From positions 2,525,710 through 2,589,709 of the forward strand of contig NW_017803932.1 in the NCBI RefSeq assembly GCF_001625305.1: a stretch of 64,000 nt of DNA. The letters run 5' to 3'. Position numbers and translations under genes: made by a program. The stretch comes from Branchiostoma belcheri. Lineage: Eukaryota; Chordata; Leptocardii; Amphioxiformes; Branchiostomatidae. Shown in pieces: positions 23,101 through 38,100 of this stretch (position 1 is the first letter of the stretch; the number at the start of each line of letters is the position of its first letter). Below the pieces are notes generated by a model, which saw nothing but the letters and a program-made list of their open reading frames with translations, did not search any database and had not been told where the DNA came from.

Positions 23101-26100
23101 ATTTCAAAAATTGCACGAATGCATTCCCTAGGGAATTGGTTTTGAGGTAGCCTCCGGCCTTGTGGTCATCGGAAAAAGCAGGAAAGGCCTATGTTACCAT
23201 GCATGAAAATGGCACCTTTTCAGGCATACTGTGGCTTTTTGCACACAGAATGTTAATGATTGTCTTTATTGATATTTCAAATATGTTTTCTTCTATCAAG
23301 AGAGAACAAATTTCTTGCTCAGGAGCAGCATATTCAAGCTTATAATACTTCAAATATGTTTTTAGTTTCAACTATATGATGCTGGTCGTTTTTTTATAAC
23401 TTTACTGTGTGACACATGTAGTGTAACATTGATGTTTTGTGTAAGAAATTTTATTCACTTGTGTGTTTTCTATCATGTATGTTTGTGTCAGTCTTGCTTT
23501 TTTAGTTTTTATTTTCTTTGCTTCCATGATGCTGTTGCATTCCATGCTTGTTTTTCAATTTTCTTGGCTGCAAAACATGAATGCACACCCCAAGCCTTCC
23601 ACGACTAGGTTTCATGCTAGCCAGTGAATTCCTGTTGTAGTCTGCATCTCAGGGTGGACATGGCGAAGTTTACCTGTGGGTATAAAGAGAGAAAAGAGCA
23701 TAAATGAATCTATGCCAACTTTGGCCAGCTTTGATTAACTTAAATTAAATTAACAAGATTTGGGGTCATAAATGTAAATATGCAAAGCATGTGAGTCGAT
23801 TAATTTTACAGAATGCAATGAAGCAGACACATCTATAACACATTTTCTGGCAATAGCCTGAAAATGCAAGTGCTTTTTTCTGAGACTCTCGATCGGGCCT
23901 CTATACTGCCCAACACGCCACAGTTTCGGAGCTGGCTTCCTTCTTCAGTTTATCTAGACGTATAAATTAGACCCCGCGCGGCTGCAAATTCTGTGTTCCA
24001 GGCGTGAGATTTCCCTGACTTTATTGACTATGGTGGCACAGGGGCCTGGCACCCAGGCTACATTGTTTTCCCAGCAATGACATCATAGTAAACATGGTAC
24101 CGTGTTTCAAAACACACAGCTTTTCATGAAAGAAGTACTATAGATATGCGAACATTGCCTAACCATCGTGATTATTATATGTACAATACTGCATGAAATA
24201 AGGATGGTCAGGCACTCACCTGGTATTTTGTTCCACTTCTTAATTGTATTCTTGAGTAACCGTTGTGTTTGTCGCCATGTAGAGCTGAAAGAAACAGCGT
24301 AGAACAGGTTATTAGCGAAGTTTGTTGCATTCCAGGGTTGTGTTATTCAGCATAGTTCGACAGCGTTCAGCGTGACCACGGATGTGAAACTTGGACAATA
24401 TTATGGTGGGATGTCAGCAACATGTAATGCAAAGAATACGCGGATCAATATCAAGTTGTAATTGTGTGAATAGTAAAAAAAATGACGTTGACCTAGAGAA
24501 GAGTATACAACGTACTGAAACCTTCTCCGTGCACTGAGATGGTCTCCACTGTTCGGAACCCTGCGTCGTTGGCAGGTGCGGGCAGTTTAGCGCAGACAGG
24601 GCATATATGCCGGCACCGGTGTCCAGTGTAGAACAGTAGGGTATCCCTCGCTGCATGTCTGAGGTTTCCTGGAAAGACAAGAAAATCCAACGCCCGGGGT
24701 TACTGGACAGAAGAGCCTTGACGGAGAGAATTGGGGTAAGGCCGGAAAACCCCGGCGGAACATGGCGTCAGGTGGCTCAAACTTTACATAAACCAAAAAA
24801 CCAGCCGCTAAAAACGAGCAGCTATTAAAAAAAATTCACTAAAACCAAGGACGTTAAATACCTCCTTGCTAAAACACTGATCGCCGATACCTGATAAAGA
24901 CCAGTCGGATCTGTAATGATATACTGACCAAATTCTGTAAGCAAAATGGACGGAACAAACCACACATAGAACAAGATGAATGAAGTCAGGAAAACGGGTG
25001 TTAGAATCTTCACAGTACAAATTTCCAAAAATAAATTCATCAGGTATTATACTAACAGACGAATATAAACTCCAAGAATGCTAAATTACTTTAACATAGC
25101 CTGGCAGCCAGACCATCGCATGCTTCCGGTATCTCACGGTGGTGCTATCAGCACTGCCCGCCCGCCCAGAGGTATTTCATGCAGGGGTATTTTACCGGGT
25201 CAGTTACAGGACGACAATGATTAGAAAGGCCAGCTGGAAAGATCTGGCATTTCAGCAGAGTATGGTTGGGCCTGCAAAATATCCATAAGCCACTAATCTG
25301 AACAGAAAGGTTTTGTCGGAAAGGGGAGAATATCAAGTAGGGCCGACAAACTTGATCCCGATGGAACTTGACGTCATGTGGCGGTAACCCATCCTCCCAC
25401 GCCAGGGGTGCTTCCTTACCAGTAATCCCAAGGCGTATTTGCCGCGGGATAGCTCTGCCGTGGGAGAATGCGGTAACCATGTGGCACACATTTTCAATGC
25501 GTAAACTAAAATTCCAGCTTCTCTCCACACGTGTTGTAACCAGCCAACAAGCAACTTTAAACTTTCTCTAACTCAGTGATCAACAATGATGTATCGATAT
25601 AACAACACCCAAATTCTGACACCGGAACTTTGAAGACACAACCAAGTACTTTGCGAACATCACACAAATAAAACGTTCAAGTTACGCTGACTATGATCGA
25701 TATTCTGCGCGGGCATCGAATCCGTAAACAATAATTTGTAATTCTTATCGTAAAAGCGAACTCACCAAAATTTCCCCAAACCACTGCGAGTTATAACAGG
25801 CGCGCCTCATCGAAGGCGAAAATTTATTCTAGTTCTCTACTCTGAGGCTCAGTTTTTCCAAGGTTAGTAGAACTGTTCTTCTTTGGCATTATAGGTCTGA
25901 ATCTTTGTCGGAAACTGTACGTAAATAGCGTCACACATATAGTGATGACCCATTCAGATCCACAATAAGGAAATACCCGGGGGACGACAACACAGCGAGA
26001 TCCAAGAACACCAGAATAACATAGAAAAAATTGTAGAAATCTCGAAAAAGTCTGCTTGAAAGATACAAAGAATTTCGAGCAGAAATGGAGGAAAGTTTAC

Positions 26101-29100
26101 TACATATACATATACAGAACACAAAGTACATACTAGTCTCGTACACAAGGAAATAGCGACTGGGTGAAGGAACTGTCATGAAATACAAACAAACGGGCGA
26201 TTGTCGGCCAAAATACTAGTAGCCTGGTAGCCAGACAATGGCAAACTTCCCGACTAATTTCTCTACGTATACAGTGATGAGTGCTCAGCCCGCCCACGTT
26301 TGAGGATATTACGATCCAAAAANGGTTGTGTTGTAGGTGGTGGAAAATAACTGAGGAGTAGCCGTTGGCACTAGGTCGGCAATGTTCTTTGTACCTTACT
26401 TTAAGCGGTAAGGTCGATCTTTCCGGCACTTGGGATTTGGCACTCCCAGCCCCGAGGACAGACAACACTTAAGCTCCTGTCCTGTATAACAGGAGCTTTC
26501 AGACTAATTTGCATCATCTTGTCTTGACTTGTCTGACTTTTGTTCCTTTTTCGTACTTCCTAAAAATTTAGTCTTCACTTTATTTGTCATATCAATCAAC
26601 AGGTTGTGTATATAAACCTGCTTTCCCCTCTGGTCTCTCAGTCACTGACGAAAGCTAGTGGATACTAGCTGAAACGTCTGACGTTTTCAAAATCATATCC
26701 AGTTGCTTGAGTAACTGTTTTTTGGGATATTTTCTAGAACTAACTGTAGTCTAGGCGATCGGTGCAAAATATGGGTAGAATTGCTCAGTTTGTGATAAAA
26801 GCATGAGACTTGGCATGCTGAAGCATGAGTACCTAATTAACATTTTCAGGGGTGGAGCCATTGCAAAAAGTGTGTTACTTAGCAACGGTTGCTAGGCAAC
26901 TTGTTTTTCCAACAAAACAGTATTATTACCTTCTATGTGTGCCTAAAAACCAAATATATTGTGCAAAAATGAGGTGTATTGCTGTATCTGACATCACTTT
27001 GTATGTTTAAGTCAATCTTAAGCCATTCTAAAACAAAACTCACCATTAAAAGGCTGGTTTTTGGGGGAATTATAAGTCGAAAAGTGTATGGATTAGATTT
27101 CATAGGCTGCATATTTTCTCGTTACCTATGGGGCCTTGAAAAGCATATTTGGTTGATAGAGCTGAACATTCTCTGAATGGTAAACTTTAAATTTCAAAAA
27201 TCCATCAGTTCTATCAGGAGATATAAGTGTTTGAAGAATAACACATCCACAGTAGATTGGTTGCTATGGCCGTTGCTAGGGACGGCTTAATTTTTGGGTT
27301 GTGGTCTGTACATTTTGGCTTTTGTGCCACTATATTAAGGTCCAACGACATGAAATTTGGCATGAGGATAGCTTGGTTTTATGCGCAATAATTGTTAAAG
27401 AATTTTATGTTTTAGATTCATGCCTGAAAAATTTTATGATTTAGCTTATTCTGGGTAAATAATAAGCAAAAATGTATATTATTGGCTTCTGTATAACTAT
27501 ATGACGGCCAAATAACCCAATTTTCTGTATGGGATAGCTTGGCTAATACATAGATATACAAATTCAATTAATGCTACAAGTCGAGTTAAAATGACGTCCT
27601 AAGATTAGTAAATCGACATATTTTACGTTATATTATTAACATGATATTATATTCCTTTATGCATTGTTACAATCCCCCTTGCAAGTGCAGTACATGGTAC
27701 ATTTCAGTTGTGCTTGTGCACATTTACAGTCTTCACACCGGGTCCTACACCTGCACTGCAACAGCTCTGGGCATGATTCTTTAGCCCCAGGCAGGTTCGT
27801 CCACAAAGGCCTCCATTCGAGGAGGAGTTGTCTATGAGCATACGTCTAGGGATGATGATGATTAGAAAGAACAATATGATATGGTATTGTCAACATATTG
27901 TCATATAGCCAAGTGATGTTGACCAATCAGAAAGCACCATATCACATCATTGGTTATAACGCTTATTCTGTTTTTATTTCAGCATATTATCACTGCAGTA
28001 TGATGCTCAAAATACATTATAGGTATGATGGGGAAACTGAAAAAGATTAAGAATTCTTTTTTTTTGCAAATCAATCACAACTACTACAAAAATATAATGG
28101 GGGTACCCTAACTTCACATGGATTTTTTTACCAATCTTAGGCCACACCAATTTAATTTGTTGGTTCTCGGATTTTTTCAGAAAAAATATGAAGCGACAGG
28201 GCGAAAAAAAATAAAATAAAAACAGGTCTAGGCATCCCATTATAGGCTTAAATGCTACAAAATGAGCAATGAAGTCAACACAAAAGGCTGGGTTAAAATT
28301 TAAACATTGAATTTTGAACTTTTAATCAAACCACTGCAATGATAGATGGGAAAACTGTAACAACTAGGAAGAAAAGGACTTTCCTAACTGTTGGGGGCAA
28401 AATATGAGCATTTTTCAGTTGATTCAGGATCAGAATCAATTTTTTTTTTGCAAATCAGAAAAAAACGAAGAGGCGAATCCGAGAACCAACAAATTAAATT
28501 GGTGTGGCCTTATTATGCATACGTTGTGTTTGTTGCCCAAGGATTTGCTATTTAAAAAGGTGAATAAACATAGTCATTGCATATAGCTGTTATTTTCATG
28601 TATATTCAATTTGGTGCTTGTTTACTTACCATCGCCATTTTGTCAGAATTTTACCAACAACTAGTATTCTTGCATAGCCGCTAGGAAGCCTGTTATCGAA
28701 CTAAACCTTCATTTTGGCTGCCACCATCCATCCACTAAATGTCAAACCATCCAATGTTCTCTACAGCAACGTAGGAACATACATAGGCATCCTGTAATAC
28801 ACACAAATGCTATGATAGGAGCCATGAAGTCAACATGCTCGGCTGGTTTGTAATTCAAACAATGCATTTCAAACTTTTAATCAAACCACTGCATTGATAG
28901 CTGGAAAAACTGTAACAACTCTGAAGAGATGGGACTTTCTTCAACTGTTGAGGCCAAAATTTTAGTATTTTGGAGATTCAGATTTTTTCAAACATACAAT
29001 CAACAAATATGCATAAAAAGCCTACTGCACTAAACCAATAAACCATTTTTGAAGTTGATCGTCATTCTACAACAGCTACCCACATACCAAATATCAAAAA

Positions 29101-32100
29101 GATCCATCCACAACTTTTCGAGTTTTGACGCTGACCTACACACAGACCACCTTTTCACCACCAAGCCCAAACCGAATATGTACCCTTCTGATACTACCAC
29201 AAAGAATCAAACAAAAGAACATAACTTCATACAAAACAGTAAAGAAAATTGGGTCTCTGAGTGTTAGTTCAGTATAATACAAATCAATTATCATTTCTGT
29301 TTGCATTCATTGCCAAGAGAGCAAATTACAGATTCTGAAGTGCACATTCACAGTGTTTGGTCGTGAAGGACTCATATTCAGTACTAATCATTTATTCTTA
29401 TCTAATCTAATCTAATGTAATCTAATCTTATCTAAGTACAAACATGTATTTTCTTAACATGTCATTAGATGTTTTCAAACTTCATCATCAAAAATTGACC
29501 ACTCTCATACGTCAACTAGCACTGAAGCGTTGAGAGTTTGAGCACGTGTAAGAGTGTGTGATGTTAGGACCCCCCCCCGCCTCGTACATCTATTTTAATT
29601 TTTACTAAGCACTGTGATTTATGTAAGTTCTATCAGACTTTTGGAGTAAATTAATCAACTTAGTAGTGAAAGTATTTTCAAATTCATGAATTTGACTTTC
29701 GACAGCAATGGAGTATTCTACATCGTATGTGTAAGATTGAATATGTCACCTGCTGATGGTAAATTTCAGCATTGTTGCAACCGACATTATCACGCATGAG
29801 CCAGAAATGTACATTTCTGGGCAGAAATAACAAAAAAATACCATTTTGTATTCAGAACAACTAAGTAATCCAATGCTTGGCTGCCGTGGCAGTTATTAAA
29901 TTACATGTTTGTACCGAATCTCAGCAAAATTTCTTCAACTGTTGTGTAACAGGAGCCAAAATCTACATTTTTAGTCAAAAATAGCTCCAAATGCCACAAA
30001 ACTGGAGACAAAATGAGATTCCTCTATGCATACACTAAAGATACTTCACTCAAAATGGTCAGGAAATAGACATTTCCCCATAAGTCTCCCTCCATTGCCA
30101 TTTATGAAACCATTTAAAAGTACTATCTCCTGCGTTGCTAGGGAGGTATATTTTCCCTAGCAACGGTTACCATAGAAACATAATACAGATTTCCAAGGCC
30201 CTCTAAATTACAAATTTTCCTCCAATAGAAGTTTTCTTCAAGTTTTCCATATGGTGTGCACTCCATTTTGCTGGGAAAGCAACCAAGTGCCTCCTTAGCG
30301 ACGGCCCTAGCAACGGTTTTCCCCACAGAAGGCCTTTGGGAGTAGAACTTTTAGACACTCATATTTCCGGATAGAATTGACGGATTTTTATGATTTCAAT
30401 CTTGAAATGTAGGAAATGATACAAAAAGTCCGATGAATGCATGCAGCAGGCTCAAATATGTAATCTGAATATTTGACAGGTTTTGAAAAGTAAACATTCT
30501 ATTTTTTTACCAATTTTTACAAAAAATTTGAATTTCGAAACCTCATAACTTCTTGTAGAAGTGACATATCGAAACAAAATTAACATTTTTGTAATCCTTA
30601 GTTCCTGTTTTATCAATCCATGAAGTTACATAGAAAAATATCCATATTTGATTATTTACCACTCCCCTTTGCATCATAAGTGCAAAAGGAAGCGGTTCAT
30701 ATGAGGTCAAAGTTCAAGGTGAGATAGCAAGGTCAAAGCTACCAATGTGCAACGGCTATCATATCAAAAAGTATTCCACAGACACCCTTCTTTTCAAAAA
30801 CCATGATGAGAAGTTGCCACCTCAGGTGGTACCGATATCTCCTCTGGCCCATGGACTACAAGTACAACGTGTTGTGAGTACTGCAAACGCGTTCGTACCA
30901 ACAACCTTAACAGCGCTTCAGCGTTTTTGTGAAAATCCTCTTGTAATAGAGAAATATTGCGTCATTTTTATATGCAGACACCAGGCATCTCTTACCTGCA
31001 TTTCTGTACACACAAACAACGCAAAGCTGGCAGAAAAATAAAATTTTAGCATCTATTCCTGTGCAGACCACAGCCCAAGCCGTCCCTAGCAACGGCCATA
31101 GCAACCAATCTACTGATTTAAGTCTTGGATTGTGTTATTCTTCAAACACTTATATCTCCTGATAGAACTGATGGATTTTTGAAATTTAAAGTTTACCATT
31201 CAGAGAATGTTCAGCTCTATCAATCAAATATACCTTTCAATGCCCCATAGGTAACGAGAAAATATGCATGATTATAACATTTAATTTCTACACTTTTCTA
31301 CTAAAAATTCCAAAAAGTATCAGCTTTTCGAAGCGCATTGTGCTTTACAACGGCTCAAAATTTATTTTGATATAAAAAGTGATGTCAGATACAGTAAAAC
31401 ACCTCATTTTTTTGCACATTATAATTGGTTTTCAGGCACAATTAGCAGGTACTAGCTTCCTAATACATTGTTTTCTTGGAAAAGCATGTTGCCTAGCAAC
31501 AGTTGCTAGGCAAAGGACAGTTCGCGATGGCTCCACCCCTGAAATTGTTTCTAGTGTCGTGTAGAACATTTGTGCCAAGTTTCATGCTTTTATCACCATT
31601 TGAGCAATTTTCGCACCGATCGCCTAGGCTACTGTTTTTAAGACATACATGCTACATGCACAGAAGCACAAGGGGTGCGTACTATCGGGAATTTACGGTA
31701 ATCCCAAGACGGCGTTTCACTATTATATCTCTAGGGGCGAAATTAGGGTGGTGTTAAAGATACCAGTGTACTTATACATTTCATTGTTATATTAACTGTA
31801 TTAGTTGGATCACTAATTATAAAGATCTATGAAAAAAACAAAAGACAGATAAAAAAGGTGAATCCCTATCTAGCGATTCTAATTTTTCAAGGGCTAGAAA
31901 CACAACATAAATTTACCTGGGTCTAACTGATTTTGGACCCCTGACGGCTTTCCTCGTACTGTACAGAAATTCTGGATTCTTTCTGAATTATATGTGTACG
32001 TATTTGAAAAAAAAAACGATTTATAAAGAACGGAACAGTTAAACACAAAATCGTCGCCTGTGTTTTTTTAAAAACATCATACTTGTTGTGTTTTTTATGT

Positions 32101-35100
32101 GTAGCTGGAAGTCTCTGCAGCTGCAGCCGACAACACAGCTGTAGTTCACCACTTGCAGGAAGACACCACCTACCATTTCCAGGTGGCCGCTCAAAATTCC
32201 AATGGGACTGGTGTACCTTCTGACATTGTGCAGGCCACAACTGGATATGGTAAGAAGTGACACCTAACTGACTTTCTCAGCACTGCAACATTTTTCAGTG
32301 TTGTCTCATGCTTGAGTAAAAAGTCACAGAGGATATGAAAGAATGTGCAGGTATGATTGATGACTACTTGTCACTGTGTTCCACCACCTCAGAACGCATT
32401 CAGAACATCAGCTTCATGCTGGAAGCCATCACGTTGGGGCCAACTGAGGTGCACTTGACTTGGACCCGTCCTGACATGTTTCACGTGGCTGTCGTGGCAT
32501 ACACTGTACTGTACCATCCCTCAGGAGGTGAGGATGTATCTGTTTTCAAATGCCACCTGCTTTGCTGATAATATTGCACAAGTAACGGTGGCTGGGTATC
32601 ATACTTTACATGGATAGATTTGTAAGGTTGGCAGATATATTTGCATCCAATGGCAAACCTTCTGGTTAAGAAGATGTCATGTTTTGAGCTACAGGCCAAA
32701 CACATGAGGAGAAGGTGAATGGGAACACAACAACCCTGACTGTGCCAGACCTTACCCCTGGTACTGTCTACATGTTCTCTCTGATGGCAGCCATTGTGAC
32801 TCCAGACCTGTCCATTGCAGTGGTGGAGTCAAACACTGTCAATGCCACTACTCAGGGTACGATTTGAGCAGCATATTCTATATGTATAAATACATGCCTG
32901 GCGTTAATCTCCAGCCTGCTAAGGTAGCCATTTTGCACCAAATTTGTATTGACTATGGGGTTAGGCAGCAGGGGGTAGGTTAAACAGGCAGAGAAAAAGT
33001 ACAGGACCATTCCCTATCACTGACAGGAGACAAAATATTTTTTCACATTTGTTCAACATTTAGCTCTACTCAAGGTTAGCTCTGCCTTCATGTTGTTTAG
33101 ATAAATGTTGGCTGCACTTCACCTTATATTCATTGCTACTCTCAGGCTGTTAGTTTTATCTATAAGCAAAGACTGTATTCCTTTAAACAACAACCAAAGA
33201 TGTTCTCGCTGGAAACCCTCACATGATCAGGTCATTTCCAATGGATGAAGCAGCTCATACTTCAGTACTATGGACAGTGCCATTAATTTGGGAGGTCCAG
33301 TCCTGTCTTGTGTGAGATAATCGCTGTGTTAACACTGTTAATAACAGAGGTAATAATTCTTATCAATAACTTGATCATGCGTATTTCATCACACTAACAA
33401 CTTTTCTTTCTCCCTATCCTTTTCAGCTGCTGACTCAGAGTCCAAGATTTCGACATCACCAAGTCCCGTAAACATGAGCAGAATAACTCCAACCTACCAC
33501 CAGGGCTCAAGTTCACCGTCAATCAGCACAACTTCCACATCTGTCCCACAAACACCACCAGTACCTCAAACATCAGCTGCAGTTCTCCCGACTATCCCAC
33601 CTACACCTACCCCCAACACTCCAGCCAAAGCAGACAGTCCTCCCACCCCAACAACCATTGGTCAGCCATCCACTAAAGCCACAACAACCACTGTTTCCCC
33701 TCCTGTTCCTCTTGAGTCCACCACAAGCATGCGACCAGTTACCACAAAGGGGCCGTCCCGGGAACTGCCCTGCGGTGCCAGTCACAAGGGCTACTGTCTG
33801 AACGGCGGGCGCTGCTTCATGTTGAAGTTAGAGTCAGACCACATTTCGTATTACTGCAAGTAAGTCTGGAGGCAAGATTTGATCTATGCACACAGTAGTG
33901 ATGACAGAAGCTTCTATAGCCCCTGATTGTCAATATGCATTGTAGGCTCTAAACATGATTGTATAAAGATATACTACAGTAAATGTTGAAACTTATCGTG
34001 TTGGTTTTATGACTGAATGTGATGATGAGATTGCACATCTTTTGTCTGTAGATGTACCTCTGACTGGATTGGTACCAGGTGTCAGAGTTCCAACATCATT
34101 GGAAACAACAGTCCCTCCACTGGGAAAGGTAAGGCTTGATTTCACTGCACAGAAAACCTTGCACTATCATTCATAGCCATGTACATGTACAAAAGTTTAC
34201 TACTCTTCATTTATTCCCCCTTTCCATGAAGCAAACTTGGAATATATTTTTTCAAAGTAAATTGACTCTGAGTATTGTAAATTGAGTTACATTTCATGTA
34301 TTTGATAAAAAAATCTCCCAGGCCATACTAGGAAAAAATGAGAAATCCAAGAGCTGTTGTATATGCAGTATAGATTAAGTTAATTCTTTTTTCACTGTTG
34401 ATTAGCATGGTTCTGTTACCTGCCAATCAACTGGTTTGTAGCCTTAATCAGGGCTAACTGACAGCTGCTGCCACCGGGAGGGGCCGAGGTTGTGGACTGG
34501 ACAATTATTGTTGCACACACAGAGGAGCAATTAGGGGCAGAAAAAACACATCAGTCATGAACCAGGACAGAAGGAGACGGAAATCATTCTTACCATGGCA
34601 ATCTGCAGCAGCTGTCAGACTGCCCTGATGAAGGCAGGAAAGTGGCTGCCACAGCATGGGCAGATGAGAGAACCTATGGTTGAAAATATCAAACTTGAAT
34701 TTTTTGTTATTAAGAGGCCCGTTGACTTGAAGATAGGTTGATTCAACCGGTATCATGGTAGGAATGAAGCAGAAATGATAATTGGTCTTGTCTGTGGTGA
34801 ACCATGGTCTTCATAACAAGGCTGATTAGGGGCCCCCTATGGGATGGGTTGGCTCCATGAACTAATAACGTTCCCTTGGTAACCGTCAATGACAAAAGGG
34901 CAAGACTGAGATGATCAGAATGGGCCTTTTGATCAGCACACTGACTTTATTAGGTTGCCAGGGATTCAGTGATTCATTCATTAAAATGATGTGGTTGGAT
35001 GGCTGTGTTGATGCATATATTCAGTAAGGATGATGTTAAACAAATGTGATCTTCTCCAGAGATATTTCTCAGCATTCAGTCTGATGCTCTTCCATGGTGC

Positions 35101-38100
35101 TGTTGTGCATTGCTCTAACTGATGTAGAAAGTAGTTTCATACTATAAGCATTTGTTTGCTGAAGACACAAACTCTGCTGCTTAGCTTCACCACAAGACAT
35201 TTTCCAGTGAGTAAGAGACATGGATGTTTGGAATCCAGGCCTGCTGAATGTAACCCAGATCTTGACCAATTTGCGTACAGGAGAGAAGAACCAGACCGTG
35301 TCCATCGCTGTGGCTGTATCCGTGCTGATTGTGCTGGTCATTGTGGGGATGGTCATCCTCTACTACCTCAGGTAAAATTACCTGCTTGTGATGTGACTTG
35401 AATGTACATGTACTAAATGTGGTCTAGTCTATGAAATGGTTTTAGTGGCTACTAGTATTGAGTTTAGACCCCATTCAATGTCATTGAAGGTGAGTATTGT
35501 AGAATTTTGGTACCCAAACAATAAATATTCTGAATCTAAAAACCTTCATTCAGATTGACATGTGCAACTTATTTTGAACATATGTACATGTAGGTGCAAG
35601 AATTTTTTTTACATTTCAGCCATTTGTGTACAACACAAAAGCAGGCTGTGTTTCCATAGTCTATCAATATCTGCTCAGCCACAGAATGCTAACTAAAGTC
35701 AACTGAATTCATATGCCTCATTTATACAATCTATTAGGGAAAGCTATCATGATAGTCTTCTCTGAAATTCATACTTTGAACAACTTTTATCTGTGTCTGC
35801 CTTGGCTCCTATGAATCAAGATGCTTTTGATGGATTTGTCTTAAGTTTGGCATGTAGGTGTGAAAGAAGGTACCAAACATTCAGCTCACACCGCAAACAC
35901 CATGATTACTTCACAAAGGCTTGTGTTTTTTTACAGATACTACAGATAGATTTTTTCATTGTGGGGGTCTTAGGTGGAATTATGAGAGTTGGCATTGTTA
36001 TGTTCAAATGGCAACAACCTTAAGTTTATAATTCAGGGAGCTTATTTCAATATGTCTTTACAGGTCTTGTCTTAACAAGCACAAGCAAGCCCTGTCTGCA
36101 AGAGGTGACAGAAGCGAGGAGCTGGGATCCTTCAACAACCCAATGTATGGGGAAGAGAATGAACTTCAGTGCACTTTAAGCTCAGCAGGTGGCACTGCCA
36201 TCACACAGGTGAGTCAGTTTTCACAGCAGGCATAAAGGAGTGCTTTGTAAATACAATTTATTACATTGTAGAGACATAGAACAAGTAAAAAATATTGTTT
36301 TTATTTAGATAAATTACAAAATGTGTATACACAAAACACATCAATGCATAATATGCTTTTCCAACAATCATTGTTTTTGTATATGAAACACAATTTTGTT
36401 GTCTGTAGATACATGTATTAAATAATTCCCCAATTTACTAAAATTTCAAAAAGGATCAGGGATCTTGTACTCAAACGTTCAACTGAAGCGATAGGGTTCA
36501 CCATACATTTTTGTATGTGACACATTGCGCTGCAGCCATTTGGCAGCGGGCCGCAGCTGTTGCACACAATGGGTCGAGCCGCAGTTGATATGTGTTAAAC
36601 AAAAAAGTGTCCTGGGCGATTGACAAGCACCACGCATAGGACGGCGCAGGACGGAATATATAATTTTGCACCCTGTAAATTGTTGGGCCTACATATAACA
36701 GATCCTACAAGTGTGATGTGTGAGAGGCTTTTCCACTAGTTCACACCTGTCAGTCATTCACAACTTCTCATACCTGTCAATCATCTGCAATGTTTGCCCG
36801 ATATACATGTTTGTCCTTGTACTCATACGTGTATGTCAACATTGTTGTTGTGCCTGACATCTTCTGTAATGTAACCACATTACTCTAATGCCAGTTGTTA
36901 GAAAATGTGCACAGGTGATAATGTGAGGTCATCTTGCTTTACATTATGTGACACTGTGTTTTTTCCATGCGATTATGTGTGATGAAATCATGTATGAAGA
37001 TAATGTAACTGATGCATGCTATTTTCATCAATCTTCAAAAACTCAAGTTATATGAGACTCGTTTAGTTTTCAGCTGAAAATTGTGGTTTGGTATGTTCTA
37101 TCCACTCAGGTCTTGCAATCTCTCATGCAGGACTTCCACAATTCATTGGTAGGTTTGAAAAATATAACACAGCCTCCTTACAGTTACAACTCTGAGGAAT
37201 GTGATAACTTGGTTCATTACCCATTAGGTTTGAATAACCACACTTGTAACATGGTACCACACACAAACCTGACTGTGTAACATAATATTTTATCACATAA
37301 AGGTATAGGTATAGAGAACATGAAAAATTAGAACATAATCACATTGTGGCATACACACATGTATGTAACATGTATGTTTCAGTTGAATCTGCAATTTGAC
37401 AACTGTTGATTTTTTGCTCCTAGTAATCTTTTATTCTGTTTTTCTTTTGAATACCTTGCTATCTTTGGCAATGCTAATGTCTACTTATCATCAAGGATTT
37501 ACTTTGACCTTGACCTTGTCTCACTTACATGTATAATGTAATGTTTACTCTTTAATGTCTCACACATGATAAGATCTTGTCCAACCTATCATCTCAAGAT
37601 GAGCAGCATACACTCAGCAATGTGTATTCGATCAATACAAAAATTCGTATTCAATAATTCTACATACAAGTTATTACAACGGTCTCACCTGAGGCTATAG
37701 GATGTACCTCAGCAATGATCAGTGTCCAGGCTAGGAGGGACTAGAGTGTACTTGGTGCATCATAAGTCTTAGGGCCTAGGGCTCAAGTACATTTTATACC
37801 CCCTTGTGAATATTAACCATTCAGGTTGATTGAGGTACATTCTGGCCTACTGGTATGTCAAAATACTGCAACGCATATACAAATAGACTATGTGTCTTTA
37901 ACCAACAAAGTTCTTATCTCAATCATCTACCTCTCCTATCTCTTGTACATGTGCACAAGTGACTTTATCCATAACATATCTGTACTGTTCCTGTAGGATG
38001 ATGAAGGTTACACACCGTTGACCTTCGGTTCCAAGACGGGCCCGACAGTGTTTGAGTCACCGTTTGGTGAGGGTGAGACGTTAGGAGACAGCAGCACAAG

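Larger units (their letters stand above)
26743..31636. mobile_element. 4.9 kb foldback element in the FN3-2 intron
   Basis: Inverted arms of ~550 bp: the left begins ACTGTAGTCTAGGCGATCGG (26743) and the right ends with CCGATCGCCTAGGCTACTGT (31636). Shared inner landmarks include TTTCAGGGGTGGAGCCAT and GTTGCTAGGCAAC (left) versus ATGGCTCCACCCCTGAAA and GTTGCCTAGCAAC (right), and GTTGCTATGGCCGTTGCTAG versus its complement near 31085. The arms are diverged by substitutions and small indels, so it is old. The interior (27300-31080) holds another MITE and no recognisable coding region. Target duplication is unclear. Confidence 0.8.

Noticed and set aside
24414-25554. Minus-strand frames with a Cys/His cluster (CRHICPVC)
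   Set aside because: They are short, overlap in several frames, have no convincing splice partners and lie in repeat-like intron DNA.
33573-33785. Minus-strand Gly/Arg-rich frame
   Set aside because: Antisense shadow of the Ser/Thr/Pro-rich stalk exon.
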